A stretch of 64,000 nucleotides of DNA, taken from positions 29,948,001 through 30,012,000 of the forward strand of contig CM072806.1 of NCBI GenBank assembly GCA_037013495.1. The letters are read 5' to 3'. This DNA comes from Hippophae tibetana (lineage: Eukaryota > Streptophyta > Magnoliopsida > Rosales > Elaeagnaceae). Within the stretch, counting starts at the first letter, position 1. The number at the start of each line of letters is the position of its first letter. Both the position numbers and the translations under genes were made by a program. This document shows positions 42,945-55,110 of this stretch, piece after piece. The notes under the pieces are model-generated. The model was not told where the DNA came from and did not search any database. It saw only the letters and a program-made list of their open reading frames with translations.

Positions 42945-45900
42945 TGATGAACATAACCGGTATCGCTGATCTTGCCAATACTTTGGTTTTATATTTATAA
43001 AACTCTCGCAAATGCATGAATCATTTCATAGAAAATGATAAGTATACTCCCAAGGTCGATTTAAGGAAGGAATGTATATGGGTTTTGGGTTTTGTGTTTT
43101 CCTAATCTAATAACATAAAAATAAACTTAAATATGGATTCAATAATCATTTATACAAATTTTATCTTTTATAATAGTGGAGTATTTATGGATATAATAAC
43201 TAAGTTAATTATGTTTGCTCATATTATTTAGGTTATTAAAGATATAAATTGATATTTATTGATTCTCTTTTTTTATATGAATACCACCTTTGGTGAGGTT
43301 AAATATTCTTTGTTAATTAAACAAATCAATTAACACCTATGAGTGAGGTCGATAATCAATTTAATTAATTAAATTAATTCTTTTTTTTTAAGAAATTGAA
43401 AATAAATAATTTAAATGTCACATTTGGTGGGGTTAGATAGTTTAAACTTTATTGAAGGCGTCCAAATTAAACCTAAGAATGTAATTATACGAGTACTAAC
43501 TTTCAAGTTTTAAAACTATTATTGAAAATATGTTGTCAATACATTTTTAGATAATAATTCATATAAAAACTTTTGAAATAGAGCTTCACTTTAATTACCA
43601 GGCGATTATACCAACAAATATAAGAGCATTACTCTAAATTAAACCAGATAACTAAACCTTAAAATCTAGTTTTCAAATTTAAGTTTGTAATGAAAAATAA
43701 TATATTGCTTTCTAACATTCTTAATATAACATCTTGAATAAAAAAAATCAATTCATTTTAAAGATTTTTACTTATTTAATATTTCACAACCATAACAACG
43801 TTATTATTATATCATGTTTACAAACAGCCAGCAATGTTAAATTTAATCACAGACAAATTAAATATAACATATATGAATAAAACATAAAAAATAACTGTAA
43901 AAACTTACAGCACTTTAATGCTAATTCTATTGGTGGAAAACCTCTAAAGGGATTTGCATTTCCATTTATTGAATCAAACGCTAGACATTTACAAAAACAT
44001 AACTAGTTCTTATAAAAAAGAGAAGAGTTTTAAAACTAAAAACTAAAGAAATAAAAATATAAGAAAATGTATTTGAAGTGTGTGTTTTGGTGTTTTAGGT
44101 GTTTTGTTTAATAGAGGAGATGTGGGTATTTATAGTTGAAGAAAAGGGTGAAAAAGTGAGGGAAAATGATAAAAAAAATGGGAAAAATGCTTAATAGGTG
44201 GATGTTGATGTCATTGTTGCTGTAGAGTGGACAGGCGTTGATGTATACACTAACATAGGCAGTGATACTCGTGAATTTGGCATGTGGGGCATAGCTAGGC
44301 GTAGCGATGCATGTGGGTTCAGAACGATGCACACAGATGGCCCCAGATGCACACGTGAGTTAGGCGTTGCGCGCAAATGCGCAAACAGATGCTCGGTGGG
44401 GAGTGGTACATTGCGTGTATTTCTTGGCATGGCTGGGCATGCTAATTGCTCGGCACGGATGGGTAGCTGCACACACGATTTTTTCCTTTTGACATTTTGG
44501 ACCCATTTTGTCTAATTTTTTCATCTTATTGACTTTTCCTTCTTTATTTTCTCAATATATTTATGATGTATTGCCTCCAGTATTTTTCTTCCAATCTTTA
44601 AGTTATTTTTTTGAAGCAAAAATACTTGAAAATAAAAAATAAAAAACCCGTGATTTCAAAAAGACAAATTTATATAAAAATATGATAAAATCATATAAAA
44701 ACCCCCAACCAACTTCTTGCTAGTCACTTAGCAAGAGAAATGATAAAAACTAAAAATTAAACTATCCTAAATCACTTCCATGGATTGACACGGTTGCATT
44801 TAGCGTAATCAATAAGCCTTTAAACCCCTAGGTTGCCCTAGTGGATAAGTTTAAGTCTCGTGAGGGTTTTCAGTAATAATACCCACAAATATTGAACTAA
44901 AATTAAAAAGAAATAACAAAAAAAAATTACAACTCAAAAACTAAAATTACAACAAAATCAAAAATTACCTTAAGAATAAAATAAAATAAAACAAAATGAA
45001 ACATAACACAAAAAATGTCTTATACTTTTTAATATCCTTTAAGATCATAATTAAAATCTAAAGCATAAGTTATTTTAATCTTCTTAAACAGTCATGATTT
45101 ATTATAATAATTAGTTGAAAATCATATTCATATTTCATATAAAAAAATTTATCAATTTAATTTCACCTAAACTTAGTGTCAAGAATCTGAATTCGCTTCG
45201 ACTCTATTCCTCACAAGTCAATACTCTCAAAACAGTGAATTATGTGGGTTCAAACACTCATACTAATTTATATGCAAAATAATTGATGTATAGAAATGAA
45301 CTAATATGTTTACATGTGTATAAAGAATAAAGGCTCAAAGTGTTATTTTTAACGTTGATCTCAAGAAAAGAATAGAATGTATAAATTATGAAGATATCAT
45401 ATATAAAAATTATTTTCATGCATAAATCAAACTCATTAAGCAAAAATATCAAGATATTTGTCTTTTACAAATGAAGAAAGTGAAATCACTTTTTAGGGAA
45501 TTACTTCTTATATTTTTCTTTTGTAACTAGCTTTTACTCATAACTTTGTAGGCAATGTGGTTCATAGTATGTAGATTATACTATATATTCTTTATCTCTC
45601 ACTTTTTTCCTGAAGATATTTTTCAATATATATATTTTTTAGAGAATGAACCCATGTACAGATTGTACATTTTTGTAGGATTTTGGTGAGTGATTAATTT
45701 TGTGACTTTTCTGTTAGATTTTGGTTTAGGTAACCCTAGATATATCTCTTTTATTTTGTAGCAGTCATTCATGAATGAGATAAAAGAATATATTATCAAC
45801 TTCTACTTAAATCATTTAATCTAAGCAAAAAACTAAAAAAAATATGACACTCTATTAAGATGACAAAAAATATTCATACATTCAATACTAATACCAATAG

Positions 45901-48295
45901 AGATTATCTAAAAATTTGAAGAAATAAGAAATGTGTTTGGAGGTAGAAAAACATATATTTTACTCAAAATAAAGGAAATTAAGCTCAAATTATATCTCAC
46001 AAGGATAGTCTCCACTAAAAAAAATTATTAAACACCTATTTTGGGTTTAATATTATTTCTACATCTTATCAAGAAATACTAGTTATGAAAAAAACTAACT
46101 AATTACCAAAAACTAATCCATGATATATTTTCAAAAATTAATCTAACAGTGAAAAAGACTTAACTATTTACTTAAATTTGATTTTAATTTTTTTTTAAAT
46201 TACTAAGCCACACAAAGGAAACAAAATCAAACACAATAAAAATGAAAATTGTTAATTTTTTTGAATTTAAGCATAGTAAATTTTCACCATCTTCAACTTA
46301 GAACTTACATTGTCCTCAATATAACAATTTTAAATTAAAGATAAAAAAAAAAAAGAAGAAAGACTACCTATTTTTTGAGAATGTGCATGTATTGATGGAG
46401 AAATGCAAGTGCATCCATCATGTTCATCATTAAAGTTCACACAAATAGATCGATGTGAACTTCTAACATTTCAACAAATATTTTTAGTTTTAAAAATTTT
46501 AAAATTATTGAAATGCAGTTAAACTAAAATAAACAATAGAAATTAAATAAATAAAATAAAACTACATAAAATGATGGGTTGCCTCTCATCTAGCTCTTAG
46601 TTTAACGTTTTAGCAAGATGTAACTTAGGGATTTCATTTTAAGTAAACTCAATGTCCCCACATCATTGAGTTAATAAAATCTATAGGTAAGACAAGGTTG
46701 TCTACCTATACTTTTTCATCCATGTCTTATGGATTTTCAAAATTTTCTGTACTTAAAACTAGGGACATGCTTGTGGGTTTTAGATAACCCACATCTAGGT
46801 GCAAGTCAAATAATTAAGGCATCAAAACAACGTTGTACCTAGATCTAACAAAGAAACCACCTCCTAAGATTGTAATTAAAATGGAAAAAATGGTGGGGTA
46901 AAGGCTCCTTAAAAACCATCCCCTTAGACAGAGTAACATTTTCAGGAAAGATTAGTGACACAAACACTTCCAAGAACGAATCTCCTAGATATAACTCTCT
47001 TAGATCTTTACTTTTCATGCTATTAAAATTAAGTTAATTAAGTTAGTGGGTTAGACAGCTTAAACTTTATTCAAGGTGTTAAAATTAAACCTAAGAATTT
47101 GATTATCTAAGTACCAACTTTCAAGTTTTAAAACAATTACTGAAAATATGTTTTCCATACATTTTTAGATAATAATTCTGATAAATTTTTTTGAAATATA
47201 GCTTTACTCTAACTACCAAGTAATTATACTAACAAATAAAAGAGCAGTACTCTAAATAAGACCGGATAACTAAACCTTAAAATCTAATTTTTAAATTTAA
47301 GTCTGTAATGAAAAATAATATATTTCTCTCTAACATTCTTAATATAAAATCTTGAATAAAAACAAAATCAATTCATTTTAAATATTTTTACCTATTTAAT
47401 ATTTCGTAAACATCCATAAATGTTAAATTTAATCACAGAAAAATTAAATATAACATATAAGAAAAATAATTGTAAAAACTTACAGCATTTTAATGCTAAT
47501 TTTGTTACTCGAAAACCTCCAAACGGATTTGTATTTCCATTTATTGAATCAAAAAGATAAAAAATTACAAACACATAACTAGTTCTTCTCAAAAAGAGAA
47601 TAACTTCAAAACTAAAAACTAAAGAAAGAAAAATCTAAGAAAATATAATTGAAGTGTGTTTTTAGTGTTTTTAGGTGCTTTGTGTAATGGAGGAGATAGA
47701 GATATTTATAAGTGAGGAGAAGGGTAAAAAAGTGGGAAAAAAATGATAAAAAAATGGGAAAATGTGTAATAGGCAGACGTTGATGTCATCATTGATGTAG
47801 AATGGACAAGCGATGATGTCAACACTGACGTATGCAATGGTGCGTGCGAAATCGACATGTAGGGCATGACGACGTGGGCGGGTTTGAATAGATGCACGTA
47901 GATGCGCACACAAGTTTGATGTTTTTGGTGCATTGCGTGCAGATGGGCACAAATGCACATGAAAATGCTCAACGTGGTGTGATGCGTTGCACGCGCAACT
48001 TTAGCCTTTTTGACATTTTTTATCTTTTTTACCCATTTTGTTCAATTTTTCCATATTTTGACTTTTTCTCATTTATTTTCTCAATATATTTGTGATGTAT
48101 TGCCTTTATTATTTTTCTTTGAGTCCTTAAGTTATTTTTTTGAAGCAAAAATATCTGAAAAACTATAAAAACACTCGTGATTCGGAAAAAACAAATTTAT
48201 ATAAAAATATAATAAAATCATATAAATATAAATATTTTTAATAAATTAAAGTACAAAAAATCATGGTAATTTTAGTGCTTTTTAAGAACACATTA
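42945..48295 (-). mobile_element. Family A element, inverted (TSD ATTAG)
   Basis: Left end TGATGAACATAACCGG and right end AAGAACACATTA are the inverted family A termini. ATTAG flanks both sides (42940-42944 and 48296-48300), and joining the flanks restores the family B sequence seen at 27.4-27.6 kb. Reading right to left: an LTR from 48295 to about 47032 (lacking its last part), internal DNA 47031-44700, and a second LTR 44699-42945 that lacks its first ~70 bases. The internal stretch 45770-47031 is missing from the array at 33.6 kb and resembles 49270-50160. No reading frame is convincing; the 105-codon frame at 44198-44515 lies in the decayed GC-rich block. Confidence 0.85.
45770..47031 (-). 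repeat. Non-coding internal DNA shared with the gypsy element
   Basis: It is similar to 49270-50160, for example TTCTACTTAAATCATTTAAT with TTCTACTTAAGTCATTCAAT, and TAGAGATTATCTAAAAATTT with TAGAGATCATCTGGTGATTT. In the gypsy element this sequence lies downstream of integrase, which supports a gypsy origin for family A. Confidence 0.55.
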
Positions 48296-49230
48296 ATTAG
48301 CTAGACATAATTTTGTTCATAAAGCTCGTATTTTTTATAAAGAAAGACAAAAATATGATAAATAAGAAGAAGAAGAAGAAATACAATCAATTTCTTGAAT
48401 TGTAGTACCAATTTTCTCTTAATTCTCCATCAAAATTATATCTCCTTTTAATTTTTTTTTATTTTTCTCTCTTCTTGCATCAAAAAATGGATAAAAAAAA
48501 TATTAATTTCAATTCATTAGGGATTTTAGAAAAATTAGGGGGTTAAATTAGGCTAAGGTGGAATCTTGATCATGAGATCAAGTTCAAATCAAGGACTGAG
48601 ATGAAAAAAAGAAAAATTAACAACATTGACTAATAGGAATGCAACATATGGAAAGGGAGATTCACTAAGCAAATTAGTGCATGACACGTGATAGGAGAGG
48701 AATGGTCATAGTCAGCAACATGTTGCACGTTGTGATTTTCAGTTACGGCTTCTGTAGTGCACAAATGGGAAGAATGGACGAATCAGGTGATGTCACGTGT
48801 CGGCACGTGAGATGGCCTATGTCACTTGGTACACATAGTATTGCACGATTGGCCATCTTTGCTTGTGTAGCATCCACGTGGTATGCCTGGTCAACTCTTC
48901 TACATGCTTGGCATCCACATGATATCTTTTGATTAGTCCTGTATTAAATAAATTCATAAAAATCCAAAACAATTCCAAAAATATTCCTAAAAAATATATT
49001 TTTATCCATTTTCACTAAAAAAAATCATATTTTAATATTTTTAAGCCTAAAAGTGCTACTTATTGAATAAAACAACCAAATATTAAGTAGAAAAGTGGTT
49101 TGGTAGATCGACGGTTTTCCTCTTAGCTAAGGTTGTTTCCACCTAAAAAATCTCGTGTGTTGATATTTTTATTTTTGCATCACTTTATGTTCACGTGATT
49201 GATTGTTTTAATTCTTACAAAATTTTAATT
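48296..49230 (-). repeat. Family B LTR fragment, part 1, with G-boxes
   Basis: Minus-strand continuation of the family B copy: 48301-48420 matches 27440-27560 in inverse, including a GAAGAAGAAGAAATACA block. Further right, 48620-48930 is less AT-rich and contains four CACGTG sites (TGACACGTGAT near 48685, a close pair near 48800, CCACGTGG near 48880), suggesting a promoter region. The frame at 48681-48932 lies in this block and is not supported as a gene. Confidence 0.6.
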
Positions 49231-50160
49231 TAATATAGTTCCATTGACTAGATATTTAGATTCATAACTAAACGAACTTTCAATTTCTACTTAAGTCATT
49301 CAATTTAAGCAATAAAAATAAATATATGATACTTTATGAGATGTAAAAATCCTAAGATTCAATGCAGAGACCTATAGAGATCATCTGGTGATTTAGATAA
49401 GAGGATTGCTTAAAAAAGTAGAAAAAATATTATTACTCATAATGGGAAGATAGTGGCTCAAAATATATTCTCACAAGTTTTTCTCAACTATTTGATTCCT
49501 AAACACTCATTTTGGCTTTATCATAATTTTAAGATTTTATCATTAAATACTAATTATGACAAAACTAACAAAATATCATATCACTTCGTGATATGTTCAA
49601 GAAATTAATCTAATAATGTAAAGACTTGATCATTTTTTTAAACTAACTAAAAGAATATAATTTTGCAAGAAATTTTTTAAAATTAACCTAAAATTCATAA
49701 TACAATAAAAATAAATAAAAGCACACAAAAACAAGTAAATATATAAATAATGTAACAAGGTGAACATATGTTTAAACAAAAATTTCAAATTAGCACAATC
49801 TTATATTGCAACTTTTTCACCCTCAACCTATAATTTATATTACACTAAATGTAACAATTGTAATTTAAAGATAAAGAGTAAATAATTGGAAAATTACCCA
49901 TTTGCTAAACCTACTCAAGTATTGATATGGAATTACAGGTGTATCAATGAATCCAAACATTTAAATTTTACACAGATACTGTGTATTTCTCACAAATTTC
50001 AATAAAGAATTATAAAATTGACAATTCTAAAGAATGTTCACATGACAGGAAATAAAATCAAACAAAATAATTAACATTAAATAAAATACATTAAATAAAA
50101 ACAATTAAAATAAAGAAAATAATATTACCTACATATGTGTTACCTCCTTTCCAGCTCTTA
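49230..50160 (-). mobile_element. Non-coding 3' part of the gypsy element
   Basis: It lies downstream of integrase on the minus strand, without reading frames. It is repeated in diverged form within the inverted family A element at 45770-47031. Confidence 0.5.
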
Positions 50161-50511
50161 GTTTAACATCTCAAAGATGCATCATCTTTATGATGCTAGG
50201 GATTACATACCCATATTAGGTCAATTTCTAATGTATTGTGTTCTCTTTCTAAATAAGGTTTCACATAATGCCTATTTACCTTAAATGTTTCTTAAATCTT
50301 AGGATCACTGCTCCATATGGAAACACTTAGGTACTTATGAATGGTCCACTCCATCTTGATTGCAATTTTCCTGAAAAAATTCTTGTATAACTTTCATTCC
50401 AAGAAGAAAAGACTTAAGAACTAGCCTCTTGTCATGATAGCGCTTAATACATTCTTGGTACAACTTTGCAATTTCAAAAACTTCATTCCTAATCTCACTA
50501 AGATCATTGAG

Positions 50512-51260
50512 TTAGAGTAACCGTTTTTCTCTTTCTTTGTCTAAATCCATGTTTAGCTTTTTAATTGCCCAAGGAGCCTTGTGTATGATTTCAATGGATA
50601 AGTGACATGTTTTACCAAATATTAAATAGTAAGGAACCATCACAATGGGTATTTCGTATGCTGTGCGGTAAGCCCATAAAGCATCATTTAATTTTATTAT
50701 CCAATCCTTCTTTGAAGGGTGCATAGTGTGTTACAGAATCCTTTTGATTTTCCTGTTACTCACATTCACTTGACTAGAATTTTGTGGATAAAATGAAGTA
50801 TCAGCTTTATGTGTGATGCTATACTTCCTCAGTATCCCATCGAAAAGATTGTTACAAAAAATGGCTCCCTCAATCACTTATTATTGCTCTAGGCATCCTA
50901 AACCTATTAAAAATTGAATTCTTAAGAATCTCACAACAAAATTAGCATCATTGGTTTTATTTGGACATATAATCAACAAAAATCAAAATATATTCATATC
51001 CAAGAGATGGGAAAAAAGGACCCATAAAGTCAATCACTCATACATCAAATAATTCTACAACTAAATTAGATGTCAAAGGAATTTTATTTCTTTTTCTTAT
51101 ATTATCTATCATTCGACATCTATCACACTACTTATAGAATATACGAGCATCTTTAAAAACATTAAGTCAATGAAATCTAGATTGTGATACCTTATAGGCC
51201 GTCTTATTGCCATAAAAATATTTCCTACAATGAAGTTCATGGAAAAATATTAAAATGATC
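50512..51260 (-). pseudogene. Gypsy integrase (Athila-like), degenerate
   Basis: On the minus strand, CDRCR-type zinc-binding residues near 51120 are followed by VVELFDV (stop codon) VIDFMGPF (about 51060-51030), with the first catalytic Asp, and by YILIFVDY. After further breaks, the C-terminal part is open for 70 residues (50724-50512): [19 protein letters not shown], then [20 protein letters not shown] and [12 protein letters not shown]. This is the GK.CHLPVE..HKA.WAIK.LN signature of Athila-like Ty3/gypsy polyproteins. Several stops make it non-functional. It follows RNase H (51529-52059) in normal pol order. Confidence 0.85.
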
Positions 51261-51528
51261 TTATGTTCCTCTTTAGATAAACACTTTCGAATGACTTGAT
51301 CTGAGCCAATTTTACATAGATAAGGATCATCCCATAAGTACTCCCTACAAGATTATAGAAACTTGATCTTTTCTTGAGAAGGAATGTTAGGTCTCAAAAT
51401 ACTAGTATCAAGATAATTAACAATCTCAACATATCATGAATTTGGACCTACTGAAAATAATTATTCATAAGGAAAAGTTTCAACAATTTCTTCTTTACTC
51501 TTACCTTCACTAGAATTGAATTCAAAAA

Positions 51529-52396
51529 TTAATCTAGATAGATGATAACTATCAAGTGTTCACTACCTTTCACATCTTTGACTTCTAGATCAAATTCTTT
51601 TAAGAATAAAACCCACTTAATTAATCTTGGCTTAGTATTAGGTTTACTTAGTAGATATCTTAAAGTGGCATGATCAAAATGAACAATTACTTTGGAGCCT
51701 ACTAAGTAAGACATAAATTTGTCTAAAGAAAATACAATATCCAAGAATTATTTCTTAGTGGTGGAATAATTTATTTAGACATCATTTAGTGTTTTGATGG
51801 CATAATATATAACATGCAAACACTTATCCACTATTTGTCCTGAAACTGCTCCAATTGCATAATCATAAAAATCACACATAATGTCAAATGGGAGAGACCA
51901 ATTAAGTGCCAAAATAATAGGAGAAAATGTTAATTTATCTTTTAAAGTATTAAAGGCTACAAGGTAGTTATCATTAAAATCAAAGTAAACATATTTTGAA
52001 AACAAGTTACATAAAGGATGACCTATTTTAGAGAATTTTTTAATAAATCGCCTATACAAACCTATATGTCCTAAGAAGCTTCTTATCCCCTTAACAAATG
52101 TAGAGGTGCTACTTTTTCAATCAATTCAATTTTTACCTTGTCAACCTCAATTCCTTTGTTAGAAATTACATGTCTTAAAACAATCTCCTATTGTACCATA
52201 AAATCGTATTTCTTCCAACTAAGTGTCAGTTTTCATTCCATGCATTTTCTCAAACAAAAGTAAATTTATGCAAGCAATCATCAAATGAGGTTTCAAAAAT
52301 AGAAAAATCACACATAAATTCCTCAATGATTTTTTTCATCATGTTTGAGAAGATTCACATTGTACATATCTGAAACATGGTGAGGGCATTGCATAA
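51529..52396 (-). pseudogene. Gypsy reverse transcriptase (second half) and RNase H
   Basis: Reading leftwards from the solo LTR, the reverse transcriptase resumes at 52396, just after the FGLC motif on the other side. Its active-site box reads F-M-C-D (52318-52307) where F/Y-M-D-D is required, so a catalytic Asp is lost. Then come a YRRFIKKFSKIGHPLCNL segment (about 52055), LALNWSLPFDIMCDFYDYAI, and the RNase H stretch [20 protein letters not shown] followed by [20 protein letters not shown] (51720-51560). At least two frame changes and stops separate the blocks. Family: Ty3/gypsy, Athila-like. Confidence 0.85.
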
Positions 52397-54073
52397 TGAG
52401 GAGCAAAACCAGAATCGCCAATCCTGCCAATAATTTGATTTTATATTTATAAAACTCTCGCAAGTGCATGAATCATTTCATAGAAATGATAAGTATACTC
52501 CCAAGGTCGATCTAAGGAAGGAATATATGTGGTTTTTAATTTATTATTCAAACTTTTAAAAACGAAATTAAATCCTACACATCCTGTCACGATATTTTGG
52601 GTTTTGTGTTTCTAATATAATAACATAAAAATAATCATAGATACGAATTCAATAAACATTTATGCAAATTTTATCATTTCTAATAGTGGAGTGTTTATGG
52701 ATATAATAACTAAGTTAATTATGCTTACTCATATTATTTAGGTTATTAAAGATATAAATTGATATTTATTGATTCTCTCTTTTTTATATGAATACCGCAT
52801 TTGGTGGGGTTAGATATTCTTTGTTAACTAAACAAATCAATTAAATTAATTCCTTTTTTATAAGAGATTGAAAATGAATCATTTACATGTCACCTCTAGT
52901 AGGGTTAGACAGTTTAAACTTTATTCAAGGTGTTCAAATTAAACCTAAGAATTTAATTAACCGAGTACCAACTTTCAAGTTTTAAAACTACTATTGAAAA
53001 CATGTTGTCAATATATTTTCAGATAATAATTCTTAAAAAAACTTTTGAAATAGAGCTTCACTCTAACTACTGGGCGATTGTACCAACAAATAAAAGAGAA
53101 CTACTCTAAATTAGACCGGATAACTAAACCTTAAAATCTAATTTTCAGATTTAAGTTTGCAATGAAAAATAATATATTTCTCTCTAACATTTCTAATATA
53201 AAATCTTGAATAAAAACAAAATCAATTCATTTTAGAGATTTTTACCTATTTAATATTTCATAAGCATAACAACATTATTATTATATCATGTACAAACAAA
53301 TTAAATATAACATATAAATAAAACATAAAAAATAACTGTAAAGAAAATAAAATCCTTACAGTACTTTGATGCTATTTCTATTGCTAGAAAACCTCCGAAC
53401 AGAATTTTCATTTCCACTTATTGAATAAAAAACATAATTAGTTCTTCTCAAAAAGAGAAGAACTCTAAAACTAAGAAAAACTAAAAAATAAGAAATAGGG
53501 AGAAAGAAAGAGAGAAGAAGACGATTTGGGGTGTGTTTTCGTGTGGAGAGAATGAGGGTATTTATAAATGAGGAGAGGAAGAAAAAGTGGAGGAAAATGA
53601 TAAAAAAAATGGGGAAAACGCAAAGTAGGTGAATGATGACATCAGTTGACGTCATTGGTAGGTGGGGTGTGGCGGCGCAGGCGGATGAGGCGTATATGGG
53701 TGCGCAGCTTCGGCGTTGTGCGCATGACGAATTTGACATAGTTCTAGTGATGTGTGCACATTGCTCGGTGTGGTTGGACGTTGTGGCATGAGCTGTTAGG
53801 CAGCTGCATGCACGATTTCATCCTTTTTGACCCATTTTGTCCAATTTTTTCAATTTTTTAACTTTTCCTCATTTACTTTATGAATATATTTGTGATGTAT
53901 TGCCTCCACTATTTTTCTTTGAGTCTTTAAGTTACTTTTTAAGCGAAAATACCTATGATTCTAAAAAAATAGATTTATATAAAAATTTGATAAAATCATA
54001 TAAATATGTATTTTTTTAATCAATTAAAGTGCATAAAATCATGATAATTTTAGTGCTTTTTGAGCACTTATCA
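52397..54073 (-). mobile_element. Family A solo LTR inside gypsy RT (TSD CATAA)
   Basis: The 1,677-bp segment has ends TGAGGAGCAAAACC and GAGCACTTATCA, which are inverted family A termini. Perfect CATAA flanks it (52392-52396 and 54074-54078). It carries the usual parts in inverse: AACCCCAC-type motifs, the hairpin (53441-53463), a TATA-like TATTTATAAATG near 53560, TGACGTCA (53647-53654) and a GC-richer block (about 53640-53815). The 127-codon frame 53356-53739 lies wholly within it and is not a gene. Confidence 0.92.
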
Positions 54074-54078
54074 CATAA

Positions 54079-54480
54079 CCCAAATGGAATCATTTTAAAA
54101 GTAAATGTCCCAAAAGGACAAGTGAATATGACATTTTCTTTATCTTTTGGTGCAGCACGTACCTGATAATAACGTGAAAGTCCATCTAGAAAATAGTAAA
54201 AGCCATGCCTAACTAGTCTTTCTAACATTTGATCAATGAATGGAAGATAAAAGTGATCATTTTTAGTATATAAATTCAATTTCCTAAAATCTATACACAT
54301 CCTCCATCTAGTGATTTTTCTAGTGAACACAAATTCATTCTTTTTATTTTTGACAATAGTTATACTAGATTTGTTTGGTACCACATGCACTCGACTAACC
54401 CACCTACTATCTAGAATAGGGTAAATGAGTCATACTTCAAAATTTTCTTTTTCACCACCTCTTACATGATTGGGTTTAAT
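54079..54480 (-). pseudogene. Gypsy reverse transcriptase (first half)
   Basis: Open on the minus strand from about 54390: VPNKSSITIVKNKKNEFVFT, then WRMCIDFRKLN, KNDHFYLPFIDQMLERLVRH, FYYFLDGLSRYYQV, ENVIFTCPFGTFTFKMIPFG and LC. These are the N-terminal blocks of a Ty3/gypsy reverse transcriptase. The Gly of DGYSGY is replaced (DGLSRY). The coding sequence is cut at FGLC by the solo LTR. Confidence 0.9.
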
Positions 54481-54596
54481 CTTCTCTGAGTCTCTCTAAC
54501 AGATTTAACATCATCCTCCAAATTGATCTTATGCATAAAAATAGCAAGACCAATACATATAATATCCCTGATATTCCAAGCTATAGTTTTCTTGAA

Positions 54597-55110
54597 TTAG
54601 TTAAGTACCTTAACAAGTTCTTTTTCTTTTGTTTGGGTCAAAAAAGATGAAATAATGGCTGGATAAGTTTCTCTTTCTCCCAAAAACACATATTTTAGGT
54701 GCTTAGGTAAATATTTTAGTTTTAAGCTAGATGAAGTGTCATTTTCCCCAGGTGGGGTACTAGGTAGATCTAGGAGTGTACTAGGATTTTCTATTGGTTC
54801 AATATTATTTAGTAATTCAAGGTATCCCTCAATTTCCTCATCTAAATCATCTTTTACCTTTTCAATAGTTAAAGGAATTTCTAATTTTTCATCCATTCTA
54901 TCTTGCATAAAAGTGTTGTGTACAATGCTATCTAATAAATCAACATCAAAGCATTCATAAATGGTATAGATAGAAGGAAAATGTGGAGATTTAAAAACTT
55001 TAAAATAGACAGTCTCTCCTTAGACTAACATTGTTAAATTCCCATCTACGATATCAATAATATCTTTGGTAGTGGCCATAAATGATCTACCAAGAAGTAT
55101 TATATTTTTT
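54597..55110 (-). pseudogene. Gypsy protease-to-RT region
   Basis: A frame at 54908-54597 contains LKLKYLPKHLKYVFLGERET followed by YPAIISSFLT, the conserved linker before reverse transcriptase in Athila-like elements (usual form LP.HL.Y.FLGE..T.PVIIS). Upstream, at about 55100-55030, ILLGRSFMATTKDIIDIVDG is the C-terminal block of the retropepsin domain (usual form LLGRPFLAT...ID...G). The catalytic D-T/S-G motif was not found. Stops separate the two pieces. Confidence 0.8.

Noticed and set aside
44198..44515. 105-codon plus-strand frame and its antisense frames
   Set aside because: They lie in the decayed GC-rich block of an inverted LTR. No family resemblance.
53356..53739. 127-codon minus-strand frame
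   Set aside because: Entirely inside the family A solo LTR, covering promoter and GC-rich block.
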